A stretch of DNA of 64,000 nt, taken from the NCBI GenBank assembly GCA_017512725.1, contig JAFWEW010000022.1, forward strand, positions 62,001 to 126,000, read 5' to 3'. Each line of letters opens with the position of its first letter. Positions within the stretch are counted from its first letter, which is position 1. Under the pieces are notes generated by a model. That model did no database searches, was not told where the DNA came from, and saw only the letters and a list, made by a program, of their open reading frames with translations. Position numbers and translations under genes: made by a program. This DNA is from Solobacterium sp. GTDB taxonomy: Bacteria > Bacillota_I > Bacilli_A > Erysipelotrichales > Erysipelotrichaceae. This document shows, one piece after another, positions 31,832 to 41,443 of the stretch.

Positions 31832-32362
31832 ATGAAAGATAGGAACGAAGCTAAAAAACCGGATTTTGAACAGGTGTACCTGGATAATTATTCGTATATC
31901 TACAACTATGTTTACATGCGTCTGCTCCATCGTGAGAACACAGAAGATGTTGTAAGCAATATTTTTACCAAGGCTATGACGCACTACGAAAGCTATGACT
32001 CCACGCGTTCAAATGTCCGCACATGGCTTTGCAATATCGCCAGGAATACCGTAACCGACTTCTATCGTCTGAAATCCAATCAGCCTCATGTGGACATTGA
32101 TGACATCACGGAGCCCGGCATAGACGATGAATATGACCTTCTCCAGGACGATATCAACCGTCAGCTGTATCGGATCCTGTCGTATCTTACCGACTCGGAA
32201 CGTGAATTTCTGGCAATGCGCTATCAGTCAGACATGTCAAATGAGGAAATCGGAAAGATACTTGGCCTTCAGGCAAAAGCTGTATCGGAACGCTATCGCA
32301 GATTACTGAAAAAATGCCGTGAAATTGTTGAAACACATGGGCTGAAGGAGGATTTGGAATGA
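31832..32362 (+). CDS. ECF-type RNA polymerase sigma factor
   Basis: 176 residues. Region 2 (YLDNYSYIYNYVYMRLLHRE then NTEDVVSNIFTKAMTHYES) and region 4 (LTDSEREFLAMRYQSDMSNE then EIGKILGLQAKAVSERYRRL) are complete, with a short linker and no region 3, the pattern of group IV sigma factors. No anti-sigma gene follows; the STAS protein at the cluster end is the only possible regulatory partner in the window. The stop overlaps the next gene by 4 bases (ATGA). It probably directs transcription of this export cluster or of a distant substrate gene. Confidence 0.9.
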   Translation: MKDRNEAKKPDFEQVYLDNYSYIYNYVYMRLLHRENTEDVVSNIFTKAMTHYESYDSTRSNVRTWLCNIARNTVTDFYRLKSNQPHVDIDDITEPGIDDEYDLLQDDINRQLYRILSYLTDSEREFLAMRYQSDMSNEEIGKILGLQAKAVSERYRRLLKKCREIVETHGLKEDLE

Positions 32363-32844
32363 GTGTGCAAAAGGAAAACAATTCTCTGTTTCGGGATAAG
32401 AGCCTGGAACAGTTTACCGCTCCGGAACAGTTGAATGATTATATTCGTGTGATCCGTCCAAGCCTGATTCTGGTTTTGGTCGCAATCATTGTTCTTTTGT
32501 GTGGGATTGTTCTCTGGGGGTATTTCGGCAGTATAGATTCTCATGAAGATGTTACCTGCGTTGTAAACGATGGGCTGATCCATACTTACATTTCTTCTTC
32601 ACTGAGCAATGAAATCAGCAATTCCAGTACCATCATGGTCAGCGACAAAGAATACAAAATCCGTACCATCTCCAACGAACTGAAAGCAGGAGTCCTCATG
32701 GATGATGCGGAGCTTGCCTATTTTCAACTTGATCCGAACGATTATGTCATTGTCCTGTCAGGCGACTGTGATCTGCCTGACGGATCTTATCAGGGAAAGG
32801 TAATCATGGCCCGGATTCGTCCGATCAGCCTGATTCTTGGTTAG
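32359..32844 (+). CDS. Minimal NHLM-type HlyD-like membrane adaptor
   Basis: 161 residues. The N-terminal half (LFRDKSLEQFTAPEQLNDYI, then a membrane segment at about 37-57 and WGYFGSIDSHEDV) matches the start of the NHLM bacteriocin-system HlyD adaptor. That family is normally over 300 residues with a long coiled coil; here only about 100 outside residues follow the membrane helix (a beta-rich end with VIVLSGDCDLPDGSYQGKV). There is no frameshift or broken remainder next to it, so it appears to be a shortened form rather than a pseudogene. It lies between sigma and ABC genes with tight spacing. Confidence 0.75.
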   Translation: MSVQKENNSLFRDKSLEQFTAPEQLNDYIRVIRPSLILVLVAIIVLLCGIVLWGYFGSIDSHEDVTCVVNDGLIHTYISSSLSNEISNSSTIMVSDKEYKIRTISNELKAGVLMDDAELAYFQLDPNDYVIVLSGDCDLPDGSYQGKVIMARIRPISLILG

Positions 32845-32852
32845 CGTGAATC

Positions 32853-35036
32853 ATGGCAAAAAAAGTGAAACAGCCTGTCACCGGCAAAAAAGTCGCAAAA
32901 GTTCCTGTGATCATGCAGCTGGAGGCACTCGAATGCGGTGCCGCCTGTCTGGCCATGGTCCTCGCCTACTATGAGAAGTGGATCCCGCTTGAGCAGGTCC
33001 GGAAGGACTGCGGTGTTTCCCGTGACGGTTCCAATGCAAAAAATATACTGAAAGCTGCCCGCTCGTATGGGCTGGAAGCAGCCGGATATCGTTTTGAAGT
33101 TGAATCTATCCGGAATGAAGGCACATTCCCGTGCATCATTCACTGGAATTTCAACCATTTTGTTGTTCTTGACGGGTTTCAGAAGAATCAGGCTGTCCTG
33201 AATGACCCTGCCAGAGGATTGGTCAAAGTTCCGATGAGCGAGTTCGACAAATCCTTTACCGGCATTGCGCTGTGTTTTGAACCGGGTCCGGAATTCCAGC
33301 CGGAAGGAAAACCAGCAAGCACACGTTCCTATGTGGCAAAGCGGCTGAAAAATACAAAGGCTGCGATTATTTTTGTTGTTCTTACCACCATCATCTCGTC
33401 CCTGATCGACTTTATTCAGCCTGGTTTCAACCGCGTGTTTATTGACCATCTTCTGCGCGGCAGAAATCTGTCCTGGACAAAGCCGTTCCTGCTGTTTACG
33501 GCGATGTTCTCTGCTCTGCAGATCTTAGTTACCTGGCTGAATACAATTTACAGTCTGAAAATCAACGGCAAGCTGGATGCCGTCGGAACCACTACTTATA
33601 TGTGGAAGGTACTGCGTCTTCCCATTGATTTCTTCTCTCAGCGCATGGCCGGTGATATTCAGTCCCGCATGTCCAGCAATGCCTCAATCGCATCTTCCCT
33701 TGTTCAGACACTGGCACCGCTTCTGCTGAATACCTTTATGATGTTTCTGTATCTGTTCATCATGATCCGGTACAGTCTTCTGCTGACTTCGATCGGACTG
33801 CTGTCCATCATCATTAACATATTCCTTGCCCGCATCATTTCGGAAAAACGCATCAATCTCTCACGTGTTTCCATGCGTGATCAGGCGAAACTTGCCGGTA
33901 CAACAACTGCCGGAATCGAAATGATCGAGACGATCAAGTCCACCGGTTCGGAAAACGGTTATTTCCAGCGCTGGAGCGGTTATCAGGCAAGTGTGAATAC
34001 GATCAATGTTCAGTTCGCAAAACTGAATAATATGCTGGGAATGGTACCGACACTGGTCCGTACGATCCTCAATGATGTAATTACGATTCTCGGCGTCTAT
34101 CTTGTCATGCGCGGTGAGTTCACTCCCGGTGCGATCGTGGCATTCCAGGGCTTCCTCGGCAAGTTCGAAGCACCGGCTCAGTCTCTGATTACAGCCGGTC
34201 AGTCCATTCAGGAAATGCGCACCGAAATTGAGCGTGTTGAAGATGTCATGTCTTATGAGGATGACCCGGTGTTCTCAGCAGAAAACAGCAATGATACCGA
34301 AAAGCGTTATAAAAAGCTTTCCGGTGCAGTTGAGATGGAGCACGTTACCTTTGGTTATTCCTCACTGGCAGATCCGCTCATAAAAGACTTTTCACTTTCA
34401 CTGAAACCGGGTTCCAGAGTTGCCTTTGTCGGATCATCCGGGTGCGGCAAGAGCACCATTGCCAAGCTGATCAGCGGACTGTACCAGCCATGGGAAGGCA
34501 GTATTACATTTGACGGCCGTACCCAGAAGGAAATTGACCGGAGCGTCTTTACCGGATCGCTTGCAGTCGTAGATCAGGACATCATTTTATTTGAAGATAC
34601 GATTGCGAATAATATCAAGATGTGGGACAACTCCATCGAGGATTTCGAAATGATTCTCGCGGCCAAAGATGCCCAGATCCATAATGACATCATCAACCGG
34701 CCGGACGGATATAACCATGTCCTGATTGAAGGCGGAAACGATTTCTCCGGCGGACAGCGTCAGCGGATCGAAATCGCACGTGTGCTTGCGCAGGATCCAA
34801 GAATCATCATCCTGGATGAGGCGACTTCCGCACTGGATGCCCGGACAGAATATGAAGTTGTCAAGGCAATCAAGGACCGCGGCATCACCTGTATCGTAAT
34901 CGCGCATCGTCTATCAACGATCCGGGACAGCGACGAAATTATTGTCATGGATCATGGCAATGTAGTTGAACGCGGAACACATCAGGAACTTTATAAGAAC
35001 GGCGGGCTGTACAAAGAACTCGTCACGAATGCATAG
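32853..35036 (+). CDS. NHLM-type bacteriocin exporter, C39 peptidase/permease/ATPase
   Basis: 727 residues. An N-terminal C39 peptidase keeps all catalytic residues: oxyanion Gln22 and Cys28 (MQLEALECGAA), His102 (NHFVVL) and Asp118 (NDPARG). Six membrane segments follow (about 165-430) and an ABC ATPase with Walker A GSSGCGKST (about 526), signature FSGGQRQR (about 630) and DEATSALD (about 654). It should cut a double-glycine type leader and export the mature peptide. No such precursor is visible in the window. It pairs with the second ABC protein 8 bases downstream. Confidence 0.92.
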   Translation: MAKKVKQPVTGKKVAKVPVIMQLEALECGAACLAMVLAYYEKWIPLEQVRKDCGVSRDGSNAKNILKAARSYGLEAAGYRFEVESIRNEGTFPCIIHWNFNHFVVLDGFQKNQAVLNDPARGLVKVPMSEFDKSFTGIALCFEPGPEFQPEGKPASTRSYVAKRLKNTKAAIIFVVLTTIISSLIDFIQPGFNRVFIDHLLRGRNLSWTKPFLLFTAMFSALQILVTWLNTIYSLKINGKLDAVGTTTYMWKVLRLPIDFFSQRMAGDIQSRMSSNASIASSLVQTLAPLLLNTFMMFLYLFIMIRYSLLLTSIGLLSIIINIFLARIISEKRINLSRVSMRDQAKLAGTTTAGIEMIETIKSTGSENGYFQRWSGYQASVNTINVQFAKLNNMLGMVPTLVRTILNDVITILGVYLVMRGEFTPGAIVAFQGFLGKFEAPAQSLITAGQSIQEMRTEIERVEDVMSYEDDPVFSAENSNDTEKRYKKLSGAVEMEHVTFGYSSLADPLIKDFSLSLKPGSRVAFVGSSGCGKSTIAKLISGLYQPWEGSITFDGRTQKEIDRSVFTGSLAVVDQDIILFEDTIANNIKMWDNSIEDFEMILAAKDAQIHNDIINRPDGYNHVLIEGGNDFSGGQRQRIEIARVLAQDPRIIILDEATSALDARTEYEVVKAIKDRGITCIVIAHRLSTIRDSDEIIVMDHGNVVERGTHQELYKNGGLYKELVTNA

Positions 35037-35043
35037 GTGATTT

Positions 35044-37233
35044 ATGGGCTGGTTTGAAGAACAAATCAAACAACGAGAAATAAGCGACGATAAAATGCTT
35101 CATGAAACGTTCGCTTCCATCGCTTCTTCCGTTACCGGAGACCGTTTTTATCGTGACGAACTCGACGCTTCGATCCAGGCTGCCAGCGCAGCAGAAGAGA
35201 TTCTCCGCTGGTTCCACATCACTTCCCGTCCGCTTCCACCTCAGGTAACCGATTTCTATGATCAGATCGATTATCTGACCCGCCCGCATGGCATTATGTA
35301 CCGTAATGTTATCCTTCCTTCCGGATGGTGGAAGGATGCGGTCGGCCCGATGATCGGTTTTCTGAAGGATGATCATATTCCGGTTGCACTGCTGCCGGGA
35401 AAGGTTACCGGATACAGCTTCCTGGATCCGCATTCCGGAAAAGAAACAATCCTCAGCAGTACAACAGAAACGCTTCTGGATGAAAAAGGCATCTGTTTCT
35501 ACTGGCCGTTCCCTCTGAAATCGCTTACGATAAAAGATCTTGTGAAATACGTTGTGAGTCTGCGTACTCCGGCCGATCATGTTATGACGCTGCTGTTCAT
35601 GGGAGTCGGTGCCGGTCTGGGTGTTCTCGCCACACGTGCAAGCTACCTTTTAATGGGAACTGTTCTCAAAAGCGGAAGCGTCCGTGTTCTCAGCGGCATG
35701 GCAGCCTTCATGATCAGTCTGTCCATCTGCCAGATGCTTACGAATGTTATCTCATCGATGATCTCTCAGCGGATCGACGGGAAACGGGATATTCAGGTCC
35801 GGGCTGCTGTCATGATGCGGATCCTCTCACTCCCTCCTTCGTTTTTCAAAAAGTACAGTTCCGGTGACCTCAGTCTGAGAAGTTCCTACATCAATCAGCT
35901 GATCTCCAGTGTTTATTCCATGGTCTACGGTGCAAGCCTGAACTCCCTGTTCTCGCTGATCTACATTTCGCAGATCTTCAAATATGCACCTGCGCTTGTT
36001 ATCCCGGCATTATGTATTATTGCGGCGAATATCGCTCTCTATATCGCAACTTCCCTGCTTCAGGTACAGGTTTCCAGAAGCCGGATGAAAATCTCCACCA
36101 AGGAAAGCGGTATGAGTTATTCGATCATCAGCGGTATTCAGAAGATCCGTCTTGGCGGTGCCGAAAAACGGGTGTTCTCCCGCTGGGGCAATCTGTATGC
36201 CAAGAAGATCCGCTCGCTCTATAATCCGCACTGGTTCATCAAGAATAACGCAACGATTTCCACTGCGATCGGTCTGATCGGTACGCTTGTGATCTACAGC
36301 GTAGCAATCAGCAGTCATCTCAGCTATGAAGAATACTATGCATTCTACAGTGCCTACGGTATGGTTTACGGTGCATTCCTGGGGATTACCACTCTGGCTA
36401 CGCAGTTTGCCGGAATCAAACCGATCATGGAAATGATCGATCCGATCCTGAAGGAAGTTCCGGAAATCAGTGAAGGAAAGGAATACCTCACCGGTATCAG
36501 CGGAAATATTGAAGTATCCCATATTACCTTCCGATATGAGCCTTCAATGCCTTATGTTCTGAAAGACCTCTCGTTCAAGATCAATGGCGGACAGTATATT
36601 GCGATTGTTGGAAAGAGCGGCTGCGGCAAGAGTACGCTGGTTCGCCTGCTGCTTGGATTTGAAACTCCGGAAAAAGGTGCAATCTACTATGATGGCAAAG
36701 ACCTCGCCAATATTGACCTGAAATCACTCCGTCAGAAAATCGGTACCGTTACACAGAACGGAAAACTATTTTCCGGCAGTATCTATGAAAATATTGTAAT
36801 TTCTGCCCCATGGCTTACAATGAATGATGCGTGGGAAGCGGCGGAAATCGCCGGCCTGGCAGATGACATCCGTGCCATGCCTATGGGAATGCATACCATG
36901 ATCGCAGAAGGTGCAGGTGGCTTTTCCGGAGGGCAGAAACAGCGTATGATGATAGCGAGAGCGATCGCACCGAAACCAAAGATCCTGATCTTTGATGAGG
37001 CAACCTCGGCTCTTGATAACATTACCCAGAAAAAGGTCAGTGATGCGCTGGACAGTCTGAACTGCACACGCATTGTTATTGCACACCGTCTCAGCACGAT
37101 ACAGCATTGTGACAGAATTATTGTTCTGGACAACGGCCATATCATTGAAGACGGCACTTATGAACAGCTGATTGAAAACGACGGATTCTTTGCGGATCTG
37201 GTAGCTCGTCAGATCGTTGAAGAAAAGGAATAG
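35044..37233 (+). CDS. NHLM-type bacteriocin exporter, second permease/ATPase
   Basis: 729 residues. The N-terminal 175 residues are the characteristic soluble region of this subtype (LPSGWWKDAVGPMIGFLKDD, VALLPGKVTGYSFLDPHSG) instead of a peptidase. Six membrane segments (about 180-440) precede the ATPase domain with GKSGCGKST (about 522), FSGGQKQR (about 625) and DEATSALD (about 651). Both ATP sites look intact. It forms the partner half of the exporter with the C39-containing protein. Spacing to both neighbours is about 10 bases, so it belongs to the same transcript. Confidence 0.9.
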   Translation: MGWFEEQIKQREISDDKMLHETFASIASSVTGDRFYRDELDASIQAASAAEEILRWFHITSRPLPPQVTDFYDQIDYLTRPHGIMYRNVILPSGWWKDAVGPMIGFLKDDHIPVALLPGKVTGYSFLDPHSGKETILSSTTETLLDEKGICFYWPFPLKSLTIKDLVKYVVSLRTPADHVMTLLFMGVGAGLGVLATRASYLLMGTVLKSGSVRVLSGMAAFMISLSICQMLTNVISSMISQRIDGKRDIQVRAAVMMRILSLPPSFFKKYSSGDLSLRSSYINQLISSVYSMVYGASLNSLFSLIYISQIFKYAPALVIPALCIIAANIALYIATSLLQVQVSRSRMKISTKESGMSYSIISGIQKIRLGGAEKRVFSRWGNLYAKKIRSLYNPHWFIKNNATISTAIGLIGTLVIYSVAISSHLSYEEYYAFYSAYGMVYGAFLGITTLATQFAGIKPIMEMIDPILKEVPEISEGKEYLTGISGNIEVSHITFRYEPSMPYVLKDLSFKINGGQYIAIVGKSGCGKSTLVRLLLGFETPEKGAIYYDGKDLANIDLKSLRQKIGTVTQNGKLFSGSIYENIVISAPWLTMNDAWEAAEIAGLADDIRAMPMGMHTMIAEGAGGFSGGQKQRMMIARAIAPKPKILIFDEATSALDNITQKKVSDALDSLNCTRIVIAHRLSTIQHCDRIIVLDNGHIIEDGTYEQLIENDGFFADLVARQIVEEKE

Positions 37234-37244
37234 GAGGAAACTAC

Positions 37245-37544
37245 GTGGAAATCACAAAAACCATTACTGACAATACAGCGAATATCGCACTTACCGGACG
37301 GCTGGATACACTTACCAGCTCCGATCTTGAAGCAGAACTTGAAACAGTGCTTGATTCTGTTCAGTTCATTGTTTTTGATTTCAAGGAACTCGACTACATT
37401 TCCTCTGCAGGTCTTCGTGTACTCCTGACTGCACAGAAGGCGCTTGCCAAGAAAGGCGGTCATGTTACAATTGCCAACTGCAGCCCGGATGTAAAAGAAG
37501 TATTTACCATCACCGGATTCGCAGATATTCTCGAAATTCTCTGA
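37245..37544 (+). CDS. STAS-domain protein (anti-sigma factor antagonist-like)
   Basis: 99 residues, one STAS domain. ALTGRLDTLTSSDLEAEL, VFDFKELDYISSAGLRVLL with the serine pair at the position phosphorylated in SpoIIAA/RsbV, and GHVTIANCSPDVKEVFTITG are conserved. Starts with GTG after AGGAGG. Its usual partner, a serine-kinase anti-sigma factor, is not in this cluster. As the last gene of the sigma/exporter unit, it probably reports a signal into the control of the sigma factor, through a kinase or phosphatase encoded elsewhere; that is inference. Confidence 0.88.
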   Translation: MEITKTITDNTANIALTGRLDTLTSSDLEAELETVLDSVQFIVFDFKELDYISSAGLRVLLTAQKALAKKGGHVTIANCSPDVKEVFTITGFADILEIL

Positions 37545-37558
37545 GTGAGACAAAAACG

Positions 37559-37584
37559 GCTCCTTTGCAGAAAGGAGCTTTTTC
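37559..37584 (+). terminator. Terminator of the exporter cluster
   Basis: GCTCCTTT/AAAGGAGC stem with GCAG loop and TTTTT, 15 bases beyond the STAS stop. Confidence 0.9.
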
Positions 37585-37596
37585 TTTCAGCCGAAA

Positions 37597-37647
37597 TAAA
37601 AGAATCCCGATCCATTGACTGCTCAGTCAGTGATCTGAGATTCTTTT
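37597..37647 (-). terminator. Terminator after the pheST-transporter unit
   Basis: On the minus strand AAAGAATC pairs with GATTCTTT around a long, partly paired interior (TGAC/GTCA, GATC/GATC), ending in TTTTATTT. Confidence 0.75.
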
Positions 37648-37651
37648 TCGT

Positions 37652-39007
37652 TTAGCCGATCAGACTCTGGACAATGATCACAAGGATCAGAACCGGAAGC
37701 ACATACTGGAAATATGGCTTCAGTCCATGCGAGAGACGTACGCCTTCTCCTTTGTTGCATTCCTTCTCATAATTCTCGAATCCCCAGCCGAATTTCGTAA
37801 CACAGAACAGCAGGTAGATCAAAGAACCGATCGGAAGCAGGAGATTTGAAACAATATAGTCTTCACTGTCGAGTACATCCCGCGCACCGATCAGGTGAAC
37901 GTTGCTCCAGAGGTTATAGCCAAGCACGCACGGCATGCTGGCGATGAGAATGAAGATACAGTTGATCAGAACGGATTTTCTGCGGCTCCATCCGAAGTTA
38001 TCCATAGAAGTGGAAATCAGATTTTCAAATACCGTAATGACGGTGGAGAAGCTCGCAAAGGTCATGAACAGGAAGAACAGTGCACCCCACAGCTGACCGC
38101 CCGGCATGCCGACGAAGATCTTCGGCAGCGTAAGGAAGATCAGTGCAGGACCCGCACCCGGTTCAACACCGTAGCTGAAGCAGGCCGGGAAAATAATCAG
38201 ACCCGCGACGATTGCGACAAAGGTATCCAGTGCACAGATACGGATTGCTTCTCCGGTAAGTGTGAAGGAATCAGACATGTAAGAACCGAAGATTTCCATC
38301 GCGGCAATACCAAGACTCAGTGTAAAGAACGCCTGATTCATTGCCGCACTTACCACATTGCCGAAACCGACGGAACGAATGTTTTCAACCGAGGGTTTCA
38401 GATAGAACAGAAGTCCTTCCGATGCCCGCGGCAGCAGCATACTGTGGATAGCGAGAACAACGATGAGAACCAGCAGCGCCCCCATCATATATTTTGAGAT
38501 ACGCTCAAGTCCTTTCTGAACACCGAGAGAGCAGACCAGAAAACCCGCAATTACCGTAACTGCCATGGCAATGGTCATCTCGGTCGGATTCGCAAGCATG
38601 TTTCCGAATACCGAATCGGTATTCTCAATTCCAATTGTCGCAAACGATCCGGTCAGAAATTTGACGAAATACGACAGCATCCATCCGCTTACCGTAGTGT
38701 AGTACATCATGAGCAGATAGCAGCCGAGAATGCAGAACCATCCGTGGATATGCCACCAGGAACCTTTCGGCTCCAGTTTCTTATAGCCAAGTACTGCGCT
38801 CTGGCGGGATGCACGTCCCACCGCAAGTTCCATTGTCAGCACCGGGATCCCCATGATGACCAGGAAGAACAGATACAGCAGTACGAAGATTCCTCCGCCA
38901 TTCTGTCCGGCCAGATAAGGAAACTTCCAGACATTGCCAATGCCGATTGCACATCCGGCACTGACCAGAATAAAACCGATGCGTGATTTAAAACTGTCGC
39001 GTCCCAT
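37652..39007 (-). CDS. NSS/SNF-family sodium-dependent transporter, linked to pheST
   Basis: 451 residues, about 11-12 membrane segments. The signature RIGFILVSAGCAIGIGNVWK followed by FPYLAGQNGGGIFVL is conserved. Only 28 bases separate it from the pheT stop, with AAAGGGGAT as ribosome site and no terminator in between, so it is most likely co-transcribed with pheS-pheT behind the Phe T-box. That placement points to phenylalanine or another aromatic amino acid as substrate; bacterial members such as Tyt1 transport tyrosine. Confidence 0.9.
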   Translation of the reverse strand: MGRDSFKSRIGFILVSAGCAIGIGNVWKFPYLAGQNGGGIFVLLYLFFLVIMGIPVLTMELAVGRASRQSAVLGYKKLEPKGSWWHIHGWFCILGCYLLMMYYTTVSGWMLSYFVKFLTGSFATIGIENTDSVFGNMLANPTEMTIAMAVTVIAGFLVCSLGVQKGLERISKYMMGALLVLIVVLAIHSMLLPRASEGLLFYLKPSVENIRSVGFGNVVSAAMNQAFFTLSLGIAAMEIFGSYMSDSFTLTGEAIRICALDTFVAIVAGLIIFPACFSYGVEPGAGPALIFLTLPKIFVGMPGGQLWGALFFLFMTFASFSTVITVFENLISTSMDNFGWSRRKSVLINCIFILIASMPCVLGYNLWSNVHLIGARDVLDSEDYIVSNLLLPIGSLIYLLFCVTKFGWGFENYEKECNKGEGVRLSHGLKPYFQYVLPVLILVIIVQSLIG

Positions 39008-39035
39008 AAATATCCCCTTTCTTACTTATGAAGTT

Positions 39036-41432
39036 CTATGCACGCAGCTGTGCATTAAGCTTCGAGTGAAGCGAGTCAAGAATTGCCTGATGAGCGGAGG
39101 CTACTTCCTCTTCCTTCAGTGTACGGTCAGAAGCCTGGTAGGTAATACGAAGCGCAATGGACTTCTGGCCGCTTTCAACATGTTCCCCTTCATAGACATC
39201 AAATACCTCAGCGGAACGGACAAGCTTCCTGCCCTCCTTGCGGATGACATCCAGAATTTCCTTTGCCGTCGTATCGGAAAAAACAACAAGCGCAATGTCC
39301 CGCATTACCGAAGGATAACGGTCAAGTGCCTCAAACTTCACACGGGAAGTTTTTCCATTCATCAATGCGTCAATGATCAGTTCGGCATATACCCCCTGCC
39401 GCAGATCATACTTCTTCAGCACATCCGGATGAAGATCGCCGAATACGCCGAGTTTTTCCTTATCGATCCAGATTTCCGCAGACCGATACGGATGGAAGTG
39501 AACGGTATCTGTATTGTTTGGCTTCACCTGGATCCGTGCTTCGGTATAACCAAGCCGCTTGAGCCATGTGAAGAGCATTCCTTTCATCGCATAGAAGTCG
39601 CCCTTCACCTCGTAATGATGCAGCGGATCCTTTTCAACCGCACCGTCCAGCATGACTGCCAGACGTTCCTGTTCCATTCCCTTTGAATAGACTTTGGAGA
39701 TTTCAAAGTAACCGGCATCCGTGTTGAAGTGTGCTTCGTTGTAACGGATGACTTCCAGAACCGATCCGATCAGAGAGGTTCTGACATAGCGGCGTGCTTC
39801 ACTCATCGGCATTGCCAGTTCTACCGGTTCTCCCTGCGGCAGGAATGCATCATCGATCTGTTCCTGTCCGACCAGAGTATAGGAAACAATTTCGTGGAGA
39901 TTGAACCCGGTCATGATGCGGCGCGTATCCTGACGGAGTTTCTGTGCCGGTGTCCGCATGCCGACCGTTGTTTCCATATGCGGCAGTGTCGACTTAAGAT
40001 TGTCAAAGCCGATCAGACGGATCACTTCTTCATCAATATCCGCCGGCCTCTCAATATCCGTACGGTAGCTCGGAATGTGCGAGAGAATCTCATCTCCATT
40101 TACTTCCGGCTTGAAGTCAAGACGTGTCAGAACATCTTTCACTTCTTCCATCGTGAATTCCGTGCCGAGCAGCTCGTTGCAGTGTGTCAGGGTTTCACAG
40201 ACGGTTACCGGTTCATAGACTTCATTTCCGGCAACTTCGGTAGCCTCAAAGCCGGAGGCATCCGCATATTTCATCAGCAGTTCAACCGAGCGGTCAACAC
40301 CCTTTCTGCAGGAGAGCGGTTCAACGCCCTTTGTAAAGCGCTGGGCTGCTTCCGTAATCAGATTGAGACGGATCGACGTCCGCCGGACACTGGCCTGATC
40401 AAAATGAGCTGCTTCGATTACAATGCCCTGTGTGGATTCATCAATTTTGGATTCTTCACCACCCATGATTCCGGCAACACCGGTTGCCTCACCGCCGGTC
40501 GTGATCAGAATATCGCCCTTATGGATCTCGAAGTCAACGCCGTCAAGCGCTTTGATTACGGTTTCCATATCATCGACAACTGTGATCTCATGATGAGGAA
40601 GCTTTGCCAGATCATAGTAATGAAGCGGCTGACCGGTCTCCAGCATCACGAAGTTACTGATATCGACAACATTGTTGATCGAATTCATTCCTGCCGCATG
40701 GAGATAGTCCACCATCCACTTCGGGCTCGGTCCGACCTTGACATGGTTCACAACTTTGCCGAGGAACAGAGGACACTTTTCGGTTTTTGAAACAAAGCGG
40801 AAGGTCCCTTTCTCGCCAATATCGCTTTTCCCTGCATAATCCGGCCAGGTAACCTTACGGTTCAGGATCGCACCGACTTCCTTGGCCATGTTCCACATGG
40901 AAGAGCAGTCTGCACGGTTCGGAGTAAGCGAAACATCGAGAATGGTATCGTCGAGTCCGAGATAACCGAATACATTGGTTTCTCCGATCGGCGCATCCTC
41001 CGGCAGTTCTTCCACACCGGCAATCTGCGCTTCACTCAGATACTTCTTGTCGACTCCAAGCTCAAACAGCGCACAGATCATGCCGTTGCTGTCATATCCG
41101 CGCACCGGCCGGGCCTGGATTGTAATTCCCGGAAGCTCTGCGCCGGGAAGCGCAGTGATCACTTTCAGTCCGGTACGTACATTTGGAGCACCGCAGACGA
41201 TCTTATGAAGGTTTTCCTCGCCTTCTCCGGTACGCACCACTGTTGCGTGAAGATGCGTTTCCGGAATCGGTTCACAGGAGATCACTTCACCGATCACAAG
41301 ATTTGTGCCCTGTGCCAGCGGTTCAATTCCCTCAACTTCCAGTCCCGCCGTGGTCATTTTCTCTGCAAGTTCCTCCGGTGTGATTCCGGAGAGATCTACA
41401 TATTCACTCAGCCATTTATAACTTAAACGCAT
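39036..41432 (-). CDS. pheT: Phenylalanine--tRNA ligase beta subunit
   Basis: 798 residues, full length. Charges tRNA-Phe as an alpha2-beta2 enzyme with PheS. Starts with MRLSYKWLSEYVDLSG, followed by the tRNA-binding/EMAP-like domain (about 40-150), B3/B4 editing and B5 domains (LDVSLTPNRADC, YHYYD-like LHYYDLAKLP) and the C-terminal anticodon-binding domain (FEALDRYPSVMRDIALVV). GAGGAGG lies just before the ATG, 11 bases after pheS. Confidence 0.97.
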   Translation of the reverse strand: MRLSYKWLSEYVDLSGITPEELAEKMTTAGLEVEGIEPLAQGTNLVIGEVISCEPIPETHLHATVVRTGEGEENLHKIVCGAPNVRTGLKVITALPGAELPGITIQARPVRGYDSNGMICALFELGVDKKYLSEAQIAGVEELPEDAPIGETNVFGYLGLDDTILDVSLTPNRADCSSMWNMAKEVGAILNRKVTWPDYAGKSDIGEKGTFRFVSKTEKCPLFLGKVVNHVKVGPSPKWMVDYLHAAGMNSINNVVDISNFVMLETGQPLHYYDLAKLPHHEITVVDDMETVIKALDGVDFEIHKGDILITTGGEATGVAGIMGGEESKIDESTQGIVIEAAHFDQASVRRTSIRLNLITEAAQRFTKGVEPLSCRKGVDRSVELLMKYADASGFEATEVAGNEVYEPVTVCETLTHCNELLGTEFTMEEVKDVLTRLDFKPEVNGDEILSHIPSYRTDIERPADIDEEVIRLIGFDNLKSTLPHMETTVGMRTPAQKLRQDTRRIMTGFNLHEIVSYTLVGQEQIDDAFLPQGEPVELAMPMSEARRYVRTSLIGSVLEVIRYNEAHFNTDAGYFEISKVYSKGMEQERLAVMLDGAVEKDPLHHYEVKGDFYAMKGMLFTWLKRLGYTEARIQVKPNNTDTVHFHPYRSAEIWIDKEKLGVFGDLHPDVLKKYDLRQGVYAELIIDALMNGKTSRVKFEALDRYPSVMRDIALVVFSDTTAKEILDVIRKEGRKLVRSAEVFDVYEGEHVESGQKSIALRITYQASDRTLKEEEVASAHQAILDSLHSKLNAQLRA

Positions 41433-41443
41433 AACATGCCTCC

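Noticed and set aside
32359-32844. Reading the short adaptor as a pseudogene
   Set aside because: Start, stop, spacing and an ordered beta-rich end are intact, and no leftover HlyD sequence lies in the 8 bases before the next gene.
39729-40790. 353-codon plus-strand open frame opposite pheT
   Set aside because: Pure antisense of a universally conserved gene; no independent coding evidence.
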